A DNA stretch of 64,000 bases from Bordetella avium (GTDB lineage: Bacteria; Pseudomonadota; Gammaproteobacteria; Burkholderiales; Burkholderiaceae_B). Location: the NCBI RefSeq assembly GCF_034424645.1, contig NZ_CP139969.1, forward strand, positions 682,001-746,000, in the 5' to 3' direction. How positions within the stretch are numbered: the first letter of the stretch is position 1; every line of letters begins with the position of its first letter. Under the pieces are notes generated by a model. That model was given only the letters and a program-made list of their open reading frames with translations. It searched no databases and was not told the origin of the DNA. Below are positions 8,705 through 18,795 of this stretch, piece by piece. Both the position numbers and the translations under genes were made by a program.

Positions 8705-10039
8705 ATGAATATCACTTCTCTCCAACTGGCGCGGACCCAGTTTACGGCGAGCTTGAGCTTTCTGGCCTTGTTCCTGGCATTGTCCATGGCATTGGCCTGG
8801 ATTCTGCTGTTTTTCAAACTGCGTGCGCGCCATGGCCATACAGCTTGGACTGCCGCTTATCGTTTCTGGGTGCGCATTTTTGCGCTGTCCTTCGTCCTGG
8901 CCCTGACCAGCCTCATGCCGGTCCTGGTTCAGTTGGGCAGTTTATGGTCCGGCCTGATGGACAAGATTGGCAACGTTGCCGGCCCTTTGCTGGGCTTCGG
9001 CGTGTTGTCGGTTTTCATTCTTAAATCCTGCTTCCTCGGGGTGATGCTGTTCGGCCAGCGGCGTGTTTCCGATCTGGCGCACACCCTGGCGGTCCTGATG
9101 GTCGCCATCGGTCAGCTTGTTGCCGTGGGCTGGGCCGTGGCGCTGCAATCCTGGCTGCAAACCCCCGATGGCGCGGCCATGATTGACGGTCGTTATCAGG
9201 TCTACGATTGGGTCAGTGTCATTTTCAACCCCTCGTTTGGCTGGCGTATGAGCCTGACGGTGCTGGGCGCTTTTCTCTCGGCGGCTTTCCTGATGTTGGG
9301 CGTGACGGCTTTGCAGGCCTTGCGTCGGCCTCTTGACGACGGCGAGCGCTACGCCTACAAGACTGCGCTGGTTCTGGCGTTGGCGGCTTCGCTGTTACAG
9401 ATGCCGGCGGGCTGGGGCATGGGGGAGGTCGTGGCGCGTCTGCAGCCGGCCAAGGCCGCAGCGCTGGCGGGTTACTGGCACAGCGGCGCGACACCTGCCA
9501 TCGTGATCGCCGGCATACCGGACAGCGAGCAGCAACGCAATCTCGCTGCCTGGACCGTGAACGGCGGCGGCCGATGGTTGGCTCAGGATGCGCAGACGGG
9601 CTATATCGGCTTGGACAAGTATTCGGGTATGCGCCCGCCCGTGGCCTTTGTGTTTTTTTCCCTGCGCGCGCTCTGGCTCCTGGGGGCTTTGATGCTGCTC
9701 GCCGCCGTGCTGTCGTTCTGCCTGAGTTTCCGTCGTGGTTTTGATCCGGCGGCGATGCCGCGCTGGTGCTTGCGCGGCCTCACCGGCATGATGTTTTCGG
9801 GGGGCTTGTCGGTTGTGCTGGGCATCTGGGTGGCTCAAGTCGGCTTGCAACCCTTTATGGTTAACCGCACGATCACGCAGTCCGAGGTATTGAGCAGTAT
9901 CCCGGTCTCGACCCTGTGGTGGAGCTTGGCGGGTTACGGCGCGCTTTATGCCTTGTTGCTGACGGCTTTTGCCGGGATGTTGTTTCATGCCGCCCGCTAC
10001 GGGGTTGTGCCCGTGCGCAAAATCGGAGGCTCGCGATGA
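8705..10039 (+). CDS. Cytochrome bd-type oxidase subunit I-like protein lacking canonical haem ligands
   Basis: A 444-residue integral membrane protein that aligns along its length with CydA/CioA. Landmarks are LARTQF at the N terminus, NP near 175, an IPDSEQQ segment matching the IPDQEEE loop, and a GxWxxxxGxQP remnant near 392. By eye, canonical ligands are replaced: the position of E. coli His19 is Leu20, that of His186 is Leu184, Glu107 is Lys107, and GWxxxExGRQP reads GIWVAQVGLQP. The protein is shorter than CydA (about 520), mostly in the Q loop. It overlaps the subunit II gene by 4 bp. It belongs to the bd superfamily, but whether it binds haem or reduces oxygen is doubtful. Confidence 0.8.
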   Translation: MNITSLQLARTQFTASLSFLALFLALSMALAWILLFFKLRARHGHTAWTAAYRFWVRIFALSFVLALTSLMPVLVQLGSLWSGLMDKIGNVAGPLLGFGVLSVFILKSCFLGVMLFGQRRVSDLAHTLAVLMVAIGQLVAVGWAVALQSWLQTPDGAAMIDGRYQVYDWVSVIFNPSFGWRMSLTVLGAFLSAAFLMLGVTALQALRRPLDDGERYAYKTALVLALAASLLQMPAGWGMGEVVARLQPAKAAALAGYWHSGATPAIVIAGIPDSEQQRNLAAWTVNGGGRWLAQDAQTGYIGLDKYSGMRPPVAFVFFSLRALWLLGALMLLAAVLSFCLSFRRGFDPAAMPRWCLRGLTGMMFSGGLSVVLGIWVAQVGLQPFMVNRTITQSEVLSSIPVSTLWWSLAGYGALYALLLTAFAGMLFHAARYGVVPVRKIGGSR

Positions 10040-11082
10040 TTGCGACCTTGGCCGCCTCGCTAGGCCTGAGCCCGGACGACCCTCTGTTCTGGATGCCCAT
10101 GGTGTTCATGGGCTTGATGCTGCTTCTGATAGCCGCCGGTATCGTGCTCGACGGCTTTGACATCGGGGTCGGCATTCTGTTGCAGGTTGCGCCCGCCGAA
10201 GAGCGTGGGCGCATGATGAGCCTGCTCAGTCCCTGGCGCGACGCCAACGAATTCTGGCCGCTGTTGGGGATAGGTTTGTTCGGATCGGCCTTCCCTTTTG
10301 CCTGGGGAGCCATCATGGGCAAGCTCTACGGGCCGCTGACGCTCATGGTGCTGGGCATTGTGCTGCGCAGTGTGTCCTTTGAGTTCCGCATCCGCGCCAG
10401 TACCGAGGTTAAGCCGCGCTGGATCTTCGGGTTTTGGGCGGGATCGTTGCTGGCTGCGATCGGTCAGGGTATGGTGCTCGGCCGCATCGCCACGGATTAC
10501 CAGAGTGATGCGGGTTATGGCTGGTTCTCGCTGTTCGTGGGGCTGTGCGCTGTGGCCGCTTATGCGCTGTTGGGTGCCTGCTGGCTGGCAATGCGCGTTG
10601 ATGGTGAATTGCAGCGTCGCGCGGCTTCCTGGGCGCGGCATGGCATTCGCTGGACGGCCGCAGGCATGGTGGCGATTGCCGTCACGCTGGGTCTGGCCAA
10701 TGCCGGTATTTTCTATAAATGGAGCAACGCTGCTCACCTGGGAGCCGCGGCTGGCGTTTGGGTGGCGATGCTGCTGGGCTTTGTCGCGGCCGAAATGCTG
10801 CTGGCTCGTTTGCCGGGCAAGGCCGACCGCCTGGCCTGGTTGCCTTTCGTGCTGTGCGTATTGCTTTATTTGTTGATGCTGGCCGGCCTGGCCTACAGCT
10901 TCTTTCCCTATCTCATTCTTGACGACATGACTATCTGGGATGGCAGCGGTGCGCTGGGATCTAGCCGTCTGGTGCTGGCAGGCGTGGTTATCGGGGGGCC
11001 GGTCGTGCTGGTGTTCAACATCCTGGCCTACCGTTCGGTCTTTGGCAAAGATCGGCGGCCGGCGGCCTTGCCGCTGCCCTGA
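10036..11082 (+). CDS. Cytochrome bd-type oxidase subunit II-like protein
   Basis: A 348-residue membrane protein of the CydB family with eight or nine hydrophobic segments. The first helix carries the conserved VLDGFDIGVGILL stretch, and ANEFWPLLGIGLFGSAFP replaces the usual NEVWL-type segment. The start codon overlaps the stop of the subunit I-like gene (ATGA), so the two are translationally coupled. In ordinary bd oxidases this subunit binds no haem but stabilises the complex. With a ligand-poor partner, the pair may form a non-respiratory or altered complex. Confidence 0.82.
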   Translation: MIATLAASLGLSPDDPLFWMPMVFMGLMLLLIAAGIVLDGFDIGVGILLQVAPAEERGRMMSLLSPWRDANEFWPLLGIGLFGSAFPFAWGAIMGKLYGPLTLMVLGIVLRSVSFEFRIRASTEVKPRWIFGFWAGSLLAAIGQGMVLGRIATDYQSDAGYGWFSLFVGLCAVAAYALLGACWLAMRVDGELQRRAASWARHGIRWTAAGMVAIAVTLGLANAGIFYKWSNAAHLGAAAGVWVAMLLGFVAAEMLLARLPGKADRLAWLPFVLCVLLYLLMLAGLAYSFFPYLILDDMTIWDGSGALGSSRLVLAGVVIGGPVVLVFNILAYRSVFGKDRRPAALPLP

Positions 11083-11093
11083 TTGCCTGGCGA

Positions 11094-12572
11094 TCAGGCG
11101 CGCGGCAGCCGTATTCTTGCCAACAGCCCGCCACTCGCATCCGTATCCAATTGCAGTGACCCGCCATGGGCGCGGGCGATCGCGTCGGCCAGCGCCAACC
11201 CGAGCCCGACATTGCCGGTGCGCGTGCGGGCGCCATCAAGCCGGGCGAACGGCCGCAGCGCCTCGCTGCGCCGCTCCGGCGCGATACCGGGCCCATGATC
11301 GGCCACTTCGATAATGGCCTCGCGCGCGTCGGCGCGCAGGCGCACCTCGATAGGCGGCGCGCCATGATGCAAGGCATTGCCGATCAGATTGTCGAGCAAG
11401 CGGCCCAAGGCCACCGCATCGCCCTGGATGCAGGGGTCCTCGTCGTCTTCCGCGACAGAGAGCGAAATGGCGGTTCCCGCGCCTTGCCAGCTCGTCACGC
11501 GCTCGCGTATCCATTCACCCAGATGAAGCGGCGCATAGCGGTAGGCGGCCGGGTCCGTGCCACGCACAAAACCGATGAATTGATCCACCATGTGTTGCAT
11601 GTCTTGCAGATCCTGGCGCAATCCTTCTTTGATTGTCGGGTCGCTGGCCAGCTCGATACGCAACCACATGCGCGACAGGGGGCCCTTCAGGTCATGGGGT
11701 AAGCCGGAGAGCAGCGTGCGGCGCACCGATTCGGATTCGGCCAAGGCATCAAGCATGGCGTTGAAGCGTTCGCCCAGTACGCGGGTTTCGTGAGGCCCTG
11801 CGGGCTCGACACGTTGGGGGTGGCCTGCGGCCAAGCGGTCTGCGGCGTCGGCCAGCCGGGTGAGCGGACGGGTGATATGCCAGGAAAATCCGGCGGCTAA
11901 CAGCAATACCAGTCCGAGGCCGCCCAGCCAGACGGCGATGAGCGGCGTGGCCACGGGCGGGTCCAGCCGGTCAAGAGGGATGACCAGCCATTCGCGCAGG
12001 CCAGGCACGTCTTCGCTGGCGGTATTGGGCGCCAGCGAAATGAAAATTTCAGGGTGCGGGCCATGCGATAGCGCAACCCGTGTGCCGTCATTGAGGCGAT
12101 GATTCAGCTCTTGCACCAGATTCCGCAGGTCGCGGCGCATTTCTCCACCGGTCATGTCATGCCGGAGCGGACCGCTTTGCGGACGGTGGAATGCGCCGCC
12201 TGCGCCGGGCCGCTGGTGCCGCGCTTCGTCAGGGCGCGCGCGCCCGCCGTCCTGCAAAGTGTCGGGGGGGCGGTTCAGGCGCTGTAGCCTCGCCTCGGCG
12301 GGCAGCCCGCGCGCCCACCAGCGCCATTGATTCTGAGAGGCGGTCCGTACGAATTCGGCGCGATCTTCGCTGGGCACCTGGGCCAGGGCGGCACGCAGCG
12401 TGCGGATGGTGGTGGAGATGTAGCCGATCGCCACATCTTCGATGAAGCGGTGGCGGTAGTAGGACACCGTTGCCAGGGTCGCGGCTTGCGCCAGCAGCAC
12501 CGCGCCCAGCACCAGCAGGATGAGCCGCGTTCGCAATGAGCGCGGCATGAGGAAAGACAGCCTGAATTTCAT
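11094..12572 (-). CDS. Sensor histidine kinase (OmpR-partner type)
   Basis: A 492-residue membrane kinase. Transmembrane helix 1 spans about residues 14-36. A periplasmic sensor region follows, with an Arg/Gly/Pro-rich stretch near 100-140. Helix 2 is about 208-230, then a HAMP domain. The phosphoacceptor His293 lies in LPHDLKGPLSR, a variant of the usual HDLRTPL. The N box is DNLIGNALHHG and the G1 box DHGPGI. The start at 12572 lies 4 bp after the regulator's stop codon, so the two form one operon. It resembles EnvZ/PmrB-like kinases; the signal is unknown. It converges with the cydAB-like genes. Confidence 0.9.
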   Translation of the reverse strand: MKFRLSFLMPRSLRTRLILLVLGAVLLAQAATLATVSYYRHRFIEDVAIGYISTTIRTLRAALAQVPSEDRAEFVRTASQNQWRWWARGLPAEARLQRLNRPPDTLQDGGRARPDEARHQRPGAGGAFHRPQSGPLRHDMTGGEMRRDLRNLVQELNHRLNDGTRVALSHGPHPEIFISLAPNTASEDVPGLREWLVIPLDRLDPPVATPLIAVWLGGLGLVLLLAAGFSWHITRPLTRLADAADRLAAGHPQRVEPAGPHETRVLGERFNAMLDALAESESVRRTLLSGLPHDLKGPLSRMWLRIELASDPTIKEGLRQDLQDMQHMVDQFIGFVRGTDPAAYRYAPLHLGEWIRERVTSWQGAGTAISLSVAEDDEDPCIQGDAVALGRLLDNLIGNALHHGAPPIEVRLRADAREAIIEVADHGPGIAPERRSEALRPFARLDGARTRTGNVGLGLALADAIARAHGGSLQLDTDASGGLLARIRLPRA

Positions 12573-12576
12573 GGTC

Positions 12577-13278
12577 TCAGGGGGCGAAGCGGTAGCCGAT
12601 GCCCCAGACGGTCTGTATCCAGCGCGGCTGCTTGGGATCGGCTTCGATGGCTCGGCGCAGCCGCAGCACCGCGATGTCGATGGCCCGGTCATTGCGTTCA
12701 CCGGCATCATCATCGCGCGCGAGCGCCAGCAGGCGTTCGCGCGATAGCGGCTTGCCGGCATTGCGTACCAGCGCTTCCAGCAGATTGATCTCTCCGCCGG
12801 TGAGCTTGACGACGATGCCGTCACGCAGCAATTGGCGGGTGGCGGGGTCGAAGACAAAGGGTCCGAAGCTGACAGGGTGGTCTTTGATCAGTGCCGAAGG
12901 GCCGCGCTTACGGCGTAGCACCGCTTCGATACGGGCCAGTAGCTCGCGAGGGTCGAAAGGCTTGCCCAGATAGTCGTCGGCCCCGGCTTCCAGACCGATG
13001 ATGCGGTCAACGGCCTCGTCCCGGGCGGTCAACAGAATGACGGGAATGTCTTCGCCCTGCTCGCGCAGGCGGCGGCAGGCGTCGGCGCCATCGCCTCCGG
13101 GCAGCATGCGGTCAAGAACCAGCAGGTCGGGCGCATAGCGGGTGATGCGCGATGCCAGGTCGCTGGCGTCGGGGGCGAGCAAGGTGTCATAGCCATGCCG
13201 ATTGAGGTAGTCGGCCAGCAGTTGCCGCAATGCGGGATCGTCGTCGACGACCAGCAATTTGGTGTGAGGGCTATCCAT
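12577..13278 (-). CDS. OmpR-family response regulator
   Basis: A 233-residue regulator. The receiver domain (about 1-120) has the acidic pocket VVDDD, the phosphoacceptor Asp56 in LVLDRMLPG, Thr in LLTARDE and Lys in YLGKPF. The DNA-binding winged helix (about 135-230) ends VWGIGYRFAP, typical of OmpR/PhoB proteins. It is the first gene of the two-gene operon with the kinase. The outer-membrane protein gene diverges from it at 13387, so that gene or its own promoter may be a target. No named ortholog is asserted. Confidence 0.92.
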   Translation of the reverse strand: MDSPHTKLLVVDDDPALRQLLADYLNRHGYDTLLAPDASDLASRITRYAPDLLVLDRMLPGGDGADACRRLREQGEDIPVILLTARDEAVDRIIGLEAGADDYLGKPFDPRELLARIEAVLRRKRGPSALIKDHPVSFGPFVFDPATRQLLRDGIVVKLTGGEINLLEALVRNAGKPLSRERLLALARDDDAGERNDRAIDIAVLRLRRAIEADPKQPRWIQTVWGIGYRFAP

Positions 13279-13386
13279 GATGAGATAGTGCCCGGCCAGA
13301 GGTAATTAAGACAAGAGGAAAGAAACGATCTGAAATAAGACTAGACTGGGCCCGCCCTAAAATAGCGGGCAATACCGCAGTGGCCA

Positions 13387-14754
13387 GTGCCATTTTCTAA
13401 AGTTCGTTTACAGATGTCTCGCTCGGAAATTTTTACACTGATTCGGGTTATGTTGATCCGCGATCGCGAGCGAAAACGGGTATCGCGCGCCATGTTGGCT
13501 GCCGCGCTGATGGGCAATATCGCCCTGGGTGCTTGCGCCACGCCAGGCGAGGGACATCCCGTCCCCAATAAATCCGCCACTCGGGTTGCGGCGCCAGAGG
13601 CTGCCCGCGCCACGCAGGAGGCGGCGCGCTATGGCATCGGTGTGCTGGCACCTGCCATGCCTGAGGTCGTCGCTTTACCCGCGCCGATTGAAGGGTATGC
13701 GCTCTCACCCGAGCCCGACCCCTGCGCCAACTGGATGGGGCCGCCTGTGCCAGCCGGGCTGGCGTCCATCGAGGGGCAGGCCGCACCCGGCGATTGTCAA
13801 TGGGCCTTTCCCGATTATGGCCTGCCCCTGGCCAGTCCGGTCTATCAGCTGGAGCCCGAACACCAGGAGTTGGCCGCCACCCGGCCCTTGTTGACCATGG
13901 GCGTGGCAAGACCGCAGGCGCGCTGGTTCTCCGCCGTGCACGTCCGGCCTGCGCTTAGCTACGGCGATCGCAATTGGTTGTACAACCCCTCAGAAGGCCC
14001 TACGGTCGGAGTGGGTAATGTCACGGCCAATTCGCCGGTGTGGGGCAGTGGTGTGGCGGTGGGCGGCATTCAGGTCACCGACCGTTTCGACAGCAACAGC
14101 AATATCGATGCGGGCAAGATCGGCTACTCGTCCTCGATAGGCCGCCTCAATCTGATGGACCCGTCGGCCACCCAGGGCGCGGTCGATTATGGCGCCTCGG
14201 TGGGCAGCAGTTCGGTGCGTTATGGTTTGAGTCCTGAGCTCACCCTGGAGGGGCAAATGCAGTCCGCGCCCAGGCTGACCACGCGTGGCATGGGCACGCG
14301 CTATGACGCGGGCAGTATCGGCACATTCGAGGCGGGGGTTACGCAAAGCAGTTTCGACTCGGTCAATGCCTGGCGTTACCGTTTTGGCTACAACGTCACT
14401 ATGGCCGACTCAGTCAGGCTCGGCGTGCGCGGCGAAGACATAGGCGCGGGCTTTGGCGACTTGGCTCGCTATGCCAGCGGCGTAAGCGCCACCCGGCAGA
14501 TGCGCAGCACGTTCTCGGCCGGAGTGCCGCTCTACGGCATGGGCACGTTGAGCGGTACCTATTCCTCTGATGTGCTTGGGCATGGCGATGCGGCGGACCG
14601 GCGGGTCGGTCTGGAACACAGCATGGAGCTGGCGGCGGCGGCCCGTTTCGCCCTGGGCGCAGACCGCGATTTACAGTCCGGCGAGTATGCGTGGCGCGCC
14701 CGGCTGTCCATGCCGGTGGAAACCTTTATGCGCGGTCATTGGCTGGGGTTTTGA
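13387..14754 (+). CDS. Putative outer-membrane beta-barrel protein with usher-like repeats
   Basis: A protein of up to 455 residues. The N terminus has a basic stretch, a hydrophobic segment and a lipobox-like LGAC near residue 50, so it may be lipid-anchored; the true start may be Met22. A Pro-rich linker follows. Residues about 210-455 are alternating polar/hydrophobic strands ending in a C-terminal Phe, as expected of a Bam-inserted barrel. Repeats such as VRYGLSPELTLEG resemble the strands of fimbrial usher barrels, but the plug and the rest of an usher are absent and no chaperone or pilin genes are near. It diverges from the two-component operon, which may control it. Confidence 0.6.
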   Translation: MPFSKVRLQMSRSEIFTLIRVMLIRDRERKRVSRAMLAAALMGNIALGACATPGEGHPVPNKSATRVAAPEAARATQEAARYGIGVLAPAMPEVVALPAPIEGYALSPEPDPCANWMGPPVPAGLASIEGQAAPGDCQWAFPDYGLPLASPVYQLEPEHQELAATRPLLTMGVARPQARWFSAVHVRPALSYGDRNWLYNPSEGPTVGVGNVTANSPVWGSGVAVGGIQVTDRFDSNSNIDAGKIGYSSSIGRLNLMDPSATQGAVDYGASVGSSSVRYGLSPELTLEGQMQSAPRLTTRGMGTRYDAGSIGTFEAGVTQSSFDSVNAWRYRFGYNVTMADSVRLGVRGEDIGAGFGDLARYASGVSATRQMRSTFSAGVPLYGMGTLSGTYSSDVLGHGDAADRRVGLEHSMELAAAARFALGADRDLQSGEYAWRARLSMPVETFMRGHWLGF

Positions 14755-14836
14755 GCGGGGCAGCGACGCTTTGGCCGATGAGTCGTAAAATCCCGGTCCA
14801 TGATTCAAGCCTTCTCGACTCAATCCCCGGTTTCTC

Positions 14837-16657
14837 ATGTCTGACTCCCGCGCGCTTGGCGTGTTGCAGCGCGTCTTCGGATACGAATCTTTTCGTGGTG
14901 ACCAGCAGGCCATCGTCGATCATGTGATCGGCGGCGGTGATGCGCTGGTGCTGATGCCAACCGGCGGTGGCAAATCGCTCTGTTATCAGGTGCCGGCGCT
15001 GGTGCGCGAGGGCACGGGCATCGTGGTGTCCCCCCTCATTGCTCTGATGCAGGACCAGGTGGATGCGCTGACGGAACTGGGGGTGCGTGCCGCCTTTCTG
15101 AACTCGACTCAGGAATGGCAGCAGGTGCGCGAGGTGGAGCGGGCCTTTGTCGCGGGCGAGCTGGATCTGCTTTATGTGGCGCCGGAGCGTTTGTTGACCG
15201 ACCGCTGCCTGCAATTGCTCGAGCGCGGCCGGATTGCGCTGTTTGCGATTGATGAAGCCCATTGCGTTTCGCAATGGGGGCATGATTTCCGTCCCGAGTA
15301 TCTGGGCTTGTCGATGCTGCATGAGCGCTGGCCCGATGTGCCGCGCATCGCCTTGACTGCCACGGCGACCGCCGCTACGCGCATTGAAATCGCCGAACGT
15401 CTGGCGTTGGATCAGGCGCGCCACTTCGTTGCCAGTTTCGATCGTCCCAACATCCGTTACCGCATTGTCGAAAAGAATGATGTGCGACGCCAGTTGCTGG
15501 ACTTGATCCGCACGGAACATGAGGGCGATTCTGGCGTGGTCTATTGCCTGTCACGCGCCAGGGTGGAAGAAACCGCCGAGTTTCTTTGCAATCAGGGCAT
15601 CAATGCCTTGCCCTATCACGCCGGCCTGAGCGCGCAGCTGCGGGCAAGCAACCAGTCGCGCTTTTTGCGCGAGGATGGGGTGGTGATGGTTGCGACCATC
15701 GCATTCGGTATGGGGATCGATAAACCCGATGTGCGTTTTGTCGCGCATATCGACCTGCCCAAATCGGTCGAGGGTTATTACCAGGAAACCGGCCGGGCGG
15801 GCCGGGATGGCTTGCCGGCGACGGGCTGGCTGGCCTACGGCTTGCAGGATGTGGTGCAGCAGCGGCGCATGATAGACGAGTCGCCTGGTGACGAAAGCTA
15901 TCGCCGCCGCCTGGGGCAGCAGCTCGACGCCATGTTGGGTCTATGCGAAACCGTGGAATGCCGGCGGGTGCGTCTGTTGGCCTATTTCGGCCAGACCATC
16001 ACGGCTTGTGGCAATTGCGATGTCTGTCTGGAGCCGCCCGAGGCCTGGGACGGCACGGTGGCAGCACAGAAAGTGCTGTCAGCGGTTTACCGGCTAGGCA
16101 AGGAGCGCGGCCAGCGTTATGGCGCAGGCCACATTATCGACATCCTGCGCGGCAAGAGCAGTGACCGTACCCGTCAACATGATCACGAGTCGCTGACGGT
16201 GTTCGGCATCGGGGCTGATCTATCGGAAACCGCCTGGCGCGGCGTATTGCGCCAGTTGCTGGCCAAAGGCCTCTTGATGGTGGACCACGAGGGGTATGGC
16301 ACCCTGGCCCTGACCGAGGCCAGCCGCGCCGTGCTGCGCGGCGAAGTGCAATTGATGCTGCGCCGTGAATCCGAGAAAAAGCCGCGCACGCGCAGCAGCA
16401 CCCGGACCAAGGCCCCGGTCATTGACCTGCCATCGGATCGCCTGCCGGTGTTTGAAGCCTTGCGCGCCTGGCGGGCAGAGGTGGCGCGCAATCATGGCGT
16501 GCCGGCCTATGTCATTTTTCATGATGCGACATTGCGCGAAATTGCCCTGGTCTTGCCTGAAACGGAAGCGGAACTGGGCCATATCAGCGGCGTCGGGGCG
16601 CGCAAGCTCGAAGCCTATGGCGAAGAAATCCTGCGCTGCGTGACGCGTCCGCACTGA
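14837..16657 (+). CDS. recQ: ATP-dependent DNA helicase RecQ
   Basis: A 606-residue 3'-5' helicase. Walker A is [12 protein letters not shown] near residue 38. The DEAH box ([20 protein letters not shown]) is near 140 and includes the aromatic-rich loop. The zinc-binding cysteines include CGNCDVC near 390. The winged-helix RQC domain follows and an HRDC domain ends the protein (about 535-600). The length matches E. coli RecQ (609). It acts in RecF-pathway repair and lies near the ruv genes. Confidence 0.96.
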   Translation: MSDSRALGVLQRVFGYESFRGDQQAIVDHVIGGGDALVLMPTGGGKSLCYQVPALVREGTGIVVSPLIALMQDQVDALTELGVRAAFLNSTQEWQQVREVERAFVAGELDLLYVAPERLLTDRCLQLLERGRIALFAIDEAHCVSQWGHDFRPEYLGLSMLHERWPDVPRIALTATATAATRIEIAERLALDQARHFVASFDRPNIRYRIVEKNDVRRQLLDLIRTEHEGDSGVVYCLSRARVEETAEFLCNQGINALPYHAGLSAQLRASNQSRFLREDGVVMVATIAFGMGIDKPDVRFVAHIDLPKSVEGYYQETGRAGRDGLPATGWLAYGLQDVVQQRRMIDESPGDESYRRRLGQQLDAMLGLCETVECRRVRLLAYFGQTITACGNCDVCLEPPEAWDGTVAAQKVLSAVYRLGKERGQRYGAGHIIDILRGKSSDRTRQHDHESLTVFGIGADLSETAWRGVLRQLLAKGLLMVDHEGYGTLALTEASRAVLRGEVQLMLRRESEKKPRTRSSTRTKAPVIDLPSDRLPVFEALRAWRAEVARNHGVPAYVIFHDATLREIALVLPETEAELGHISGVGARKLEAYGEEILRCVTRPH

Positions 16658-16672
16658 ACGCAGCGGCAGTCC

Positions 16673-17746
16673 TCAGGCCCCGAACAGATCGCCGCTGGAG
16701 GGCTGGCTGCCCGAAGGCGGCTGCAGGCCCAGATGACGCCAGGTCGTCTGGGTGGCCATGCGCCCGCGTGGCGTGCGTTGCAGATAGCCGTGTTGGATGA
16801 GATAGGGCTCGATCACATCTTCGATGGTGTCGCGTTCTTCGCCGATGGCGGCCGCCAGGCTATCTACACCGACCGGGCCGCCATCGAATTTATGCACGAT
16901 GGCCTCCAGCAGTTTGCGGTCCATCAAGTCCAGGCCTTGAGGGTCAACCTCAAGCATGGCCAGGGCCTGATTGGCCGCTTCGGTGTCGATCCGCCCTCCG
17001 GCCTTGACCTCGGCGTAATCGCGCACACGCCGCAGCAGGCGGTTGGCGATACGCGGTGTGCCGCGCGCACGGCGGGCCACTTCGCGCGCGCCTTCTGGCG
17101 TGATGTCGGCGTTAAGCAGACCGGCGCTGCGCGTCACGATATGGGCCAGATCGTCGGTGTTGTAGAACTCCAGCCGGGACACGATGCCGAAGCGGTCGCG
17201 CAGCGGATTGGTCAGCATGCCGGCACGGGTCGTCGCGCCGACGAGCGTGAAGGGTTGCAGGTCCAGCTTGACGCTGCGCGCTGCGGGTCCTTCGCCGATC
17301 AGGATATCGATCTGAAAATCTTCCAGCGCGGGGTAGAGAATTTCTTCGACGACCGGCGAGAGCCGATGGATTTCGTCGATAAAGAGCACGTCGTTGCGTT
17401 CGAGATTGGTCAGCAGCGCGGCCAGATCGCCCGGGCGCTCCAGGACGGGGCCGGAGGTTTGCCGCATTTGCACACCCATTTCATGGGCGATGATGTGCGC
17501 CAGCGTGGTTTTTCCCAGGCCGGGCGGGCCGAACAGCAATACATGGTCCAGGGCTTCGCTGCGCTTGCGCGCCGCCGCGATGAAGATCTCCAGTTGTTCG
17601 CGGGCACGTTGTTGACCGACGTACTCCTGCAACGCTTTGGGTCGAAGCGCGCGTTCGATGGACTCTTCGTTGGGGGAGGCGGGCGCGGGGGCCACCAGGC
17701 GGGGCGCGTCAGGGCGCGAAGAAAGCGAGTCGGACTGGATAGCCAT
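16673..17746 (-). CDS. ruvB: Holliday junction branch migration ATPase RuvB
   Basis: A 357-residue AAA+ motor. Walker A is GPPGLGKTT near residue 67 and Walker B is LFIDEIHRL. Sensor motifs are GATTRAG and [14 protein letters not shown]. The winged-helix C terminus contains RTPRGRMAT. The start at 17746 ([10 protein letters not shown]) was chosen over a longer upstream ATG. RuvB works with RuvA to drive branch migration of Holliday junctions. Unusually, it is separated from ruvA by an oppositely oriented gene (18023-18792), so it needs its own promoter. Confidence 0.95.
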   Translation of the reverse strand: MAIQSDSLSSRPDAPRLVAPAPASPNEESIERALRPKALQEYVGQQRAREQLEIFIAAARKRSEALDHVLLFGPPGLGKTTLAHIIAHEMGVQMRQTSGPVLERPGDLAALLTNLERNDVLFIDEIHRLSPVVEEILYPALEDFQIDILIGEGPAARSVKLDLQPFTLVGATTRAGMLTNPLRDRFGIVSRLEFYNTDDLAHIVTRSAGLLNADITPEGAREVARRARGTPRIANRLLRRVRDYAEVKAGGRIDTEAANQALAMLEVDPQGLDLMDRKLLEAIVHKFDGGPVGVDSLAAAIGEERDTIEDVIEPYLIQHGYLQRTPRGRMATQTTWRHLGLQPPSGSQPSSGDLFGA

Positions 17747-18022
17747 GGCGGAGTGCGAAAACTGGTTGTTTGTCCAGCATTCTCGCATGCCCGCCGTCTA
17801 GACTCTAGCCCGGCCCCGCAAGGTCTCTGCCAACGGGTCCAGAGCGCTTGAGCTGCGGGTCAGCTTCGGAAGTGTTCTTTTCTTTCGTGGGCAGGTTTCA
17901 GGTTTGGCAGTAATATTGCACATGCTTACCTTTTGACCCGCCCGGTATCACGGGCGTGGCGCTGTTTCGATCTCAGACAGTTCTTGTCCTGAGCGACCCC
18001 TTTTGATTTCCTTCAGAGGTGC

Positions 18023-18792
18023 TTGGTGTTTCCTAACAAGCTGGCCCTGGCTGCGTTCGCCTGCGCTATGGCGTTGACTGGCTGTATGGGCAATATGAAA
18101 GTCCAGCCGATGGTGTCGGACCCCGAGGCCTATTCGGCCGCCACCTTTACCCGTGCCGCCCTGCCTGCGAGCACGCAAGCCATGATCAAACCTGCGGGGT
18201 CGGAACCTTTCCCTTTCAAGCGCATCGCATTCAAGGCTGTGGGCTGGAGCGAGGACAAGCCCGAGTTAAAGGTGGGGCAGGAGACCGCTTATATCAATGA
18301 TCAGAATGACGGTACGCTGCGTCTGATCCGCCGCACCTCGCTCAATGGCCTGACCGCTAGCCAGATATTTGATCTCCAATATCACGGTCTGGCTTCGCTG
18401 GCCAGCCAGAACGCCGATCCGGCGCGCAGCTTTGCCTACCCGCCGAGCTTTGCGCGTGCGCCTAAGTCCTGGAGCAGTCTGGCGCAGGTCGTCGAGAATA
18501 CGGAGTACCGATTCGAGGCGCGTGAGGGCACGAAAGATCCCTTCGATATGGGCACACACCCTGGAGCCGTATCTGTGTGACCGGCAAGGCTTATGAAGCC
18601 CGTGAGGTGCTGGCCGAGCTGCCGGGCAAGGCCATCGAAATGGTTTGCACCGACAGTAATCAGAACGGTGTGACCCTGCGTGAAGTGAAGTACGCCTGGG
18701 TGTCAGATCTGGGCTTGCCGCTGGCGCGCACGGTAAAGACGACGCGGTCTTCCGTCCGGTATGAGTACCAGGGTGTGAAGATCGATCAATAA
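18023..18792 (+). pseudogene. Lipoprotein gene split by a frameshift
   Basis: The first part (18023-18580) encodes 185 residues: a signal peptide with lipobox LTGC (Cys about 21), then a domain that ends abruptly. The second part is in another frame and ends at 18792. It stays open upstream of its GTG at 18577, reading HTPWSRICVTGKAYEAREV, so the two look like one reading frame broken near 18550 in the run GGCACACACCC. The second half has Cys residues that could pair and ends SVRYEYQGVKIDQ. The alternatives are a real loss of function, a sequencing error, or recoding. I do not recognise the family. It lies between ruvB and ruvA on the opposite strand. Confidence 0.65.
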
Positions 18793-18795
18793 GAC

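Noticed and set aside
7668-8708. Plus-strand frame of 346 codons under glnS
   Set aside because: Antisense shadow of glnS in high-GC DNA; no ribosome-binding site and no recognisable domain.
14726-15520. Minus-strand frame of 264 codons under recQ
   Set aside because: Antisense shadow of recQ; composition typical of a high-GC mirror frame.
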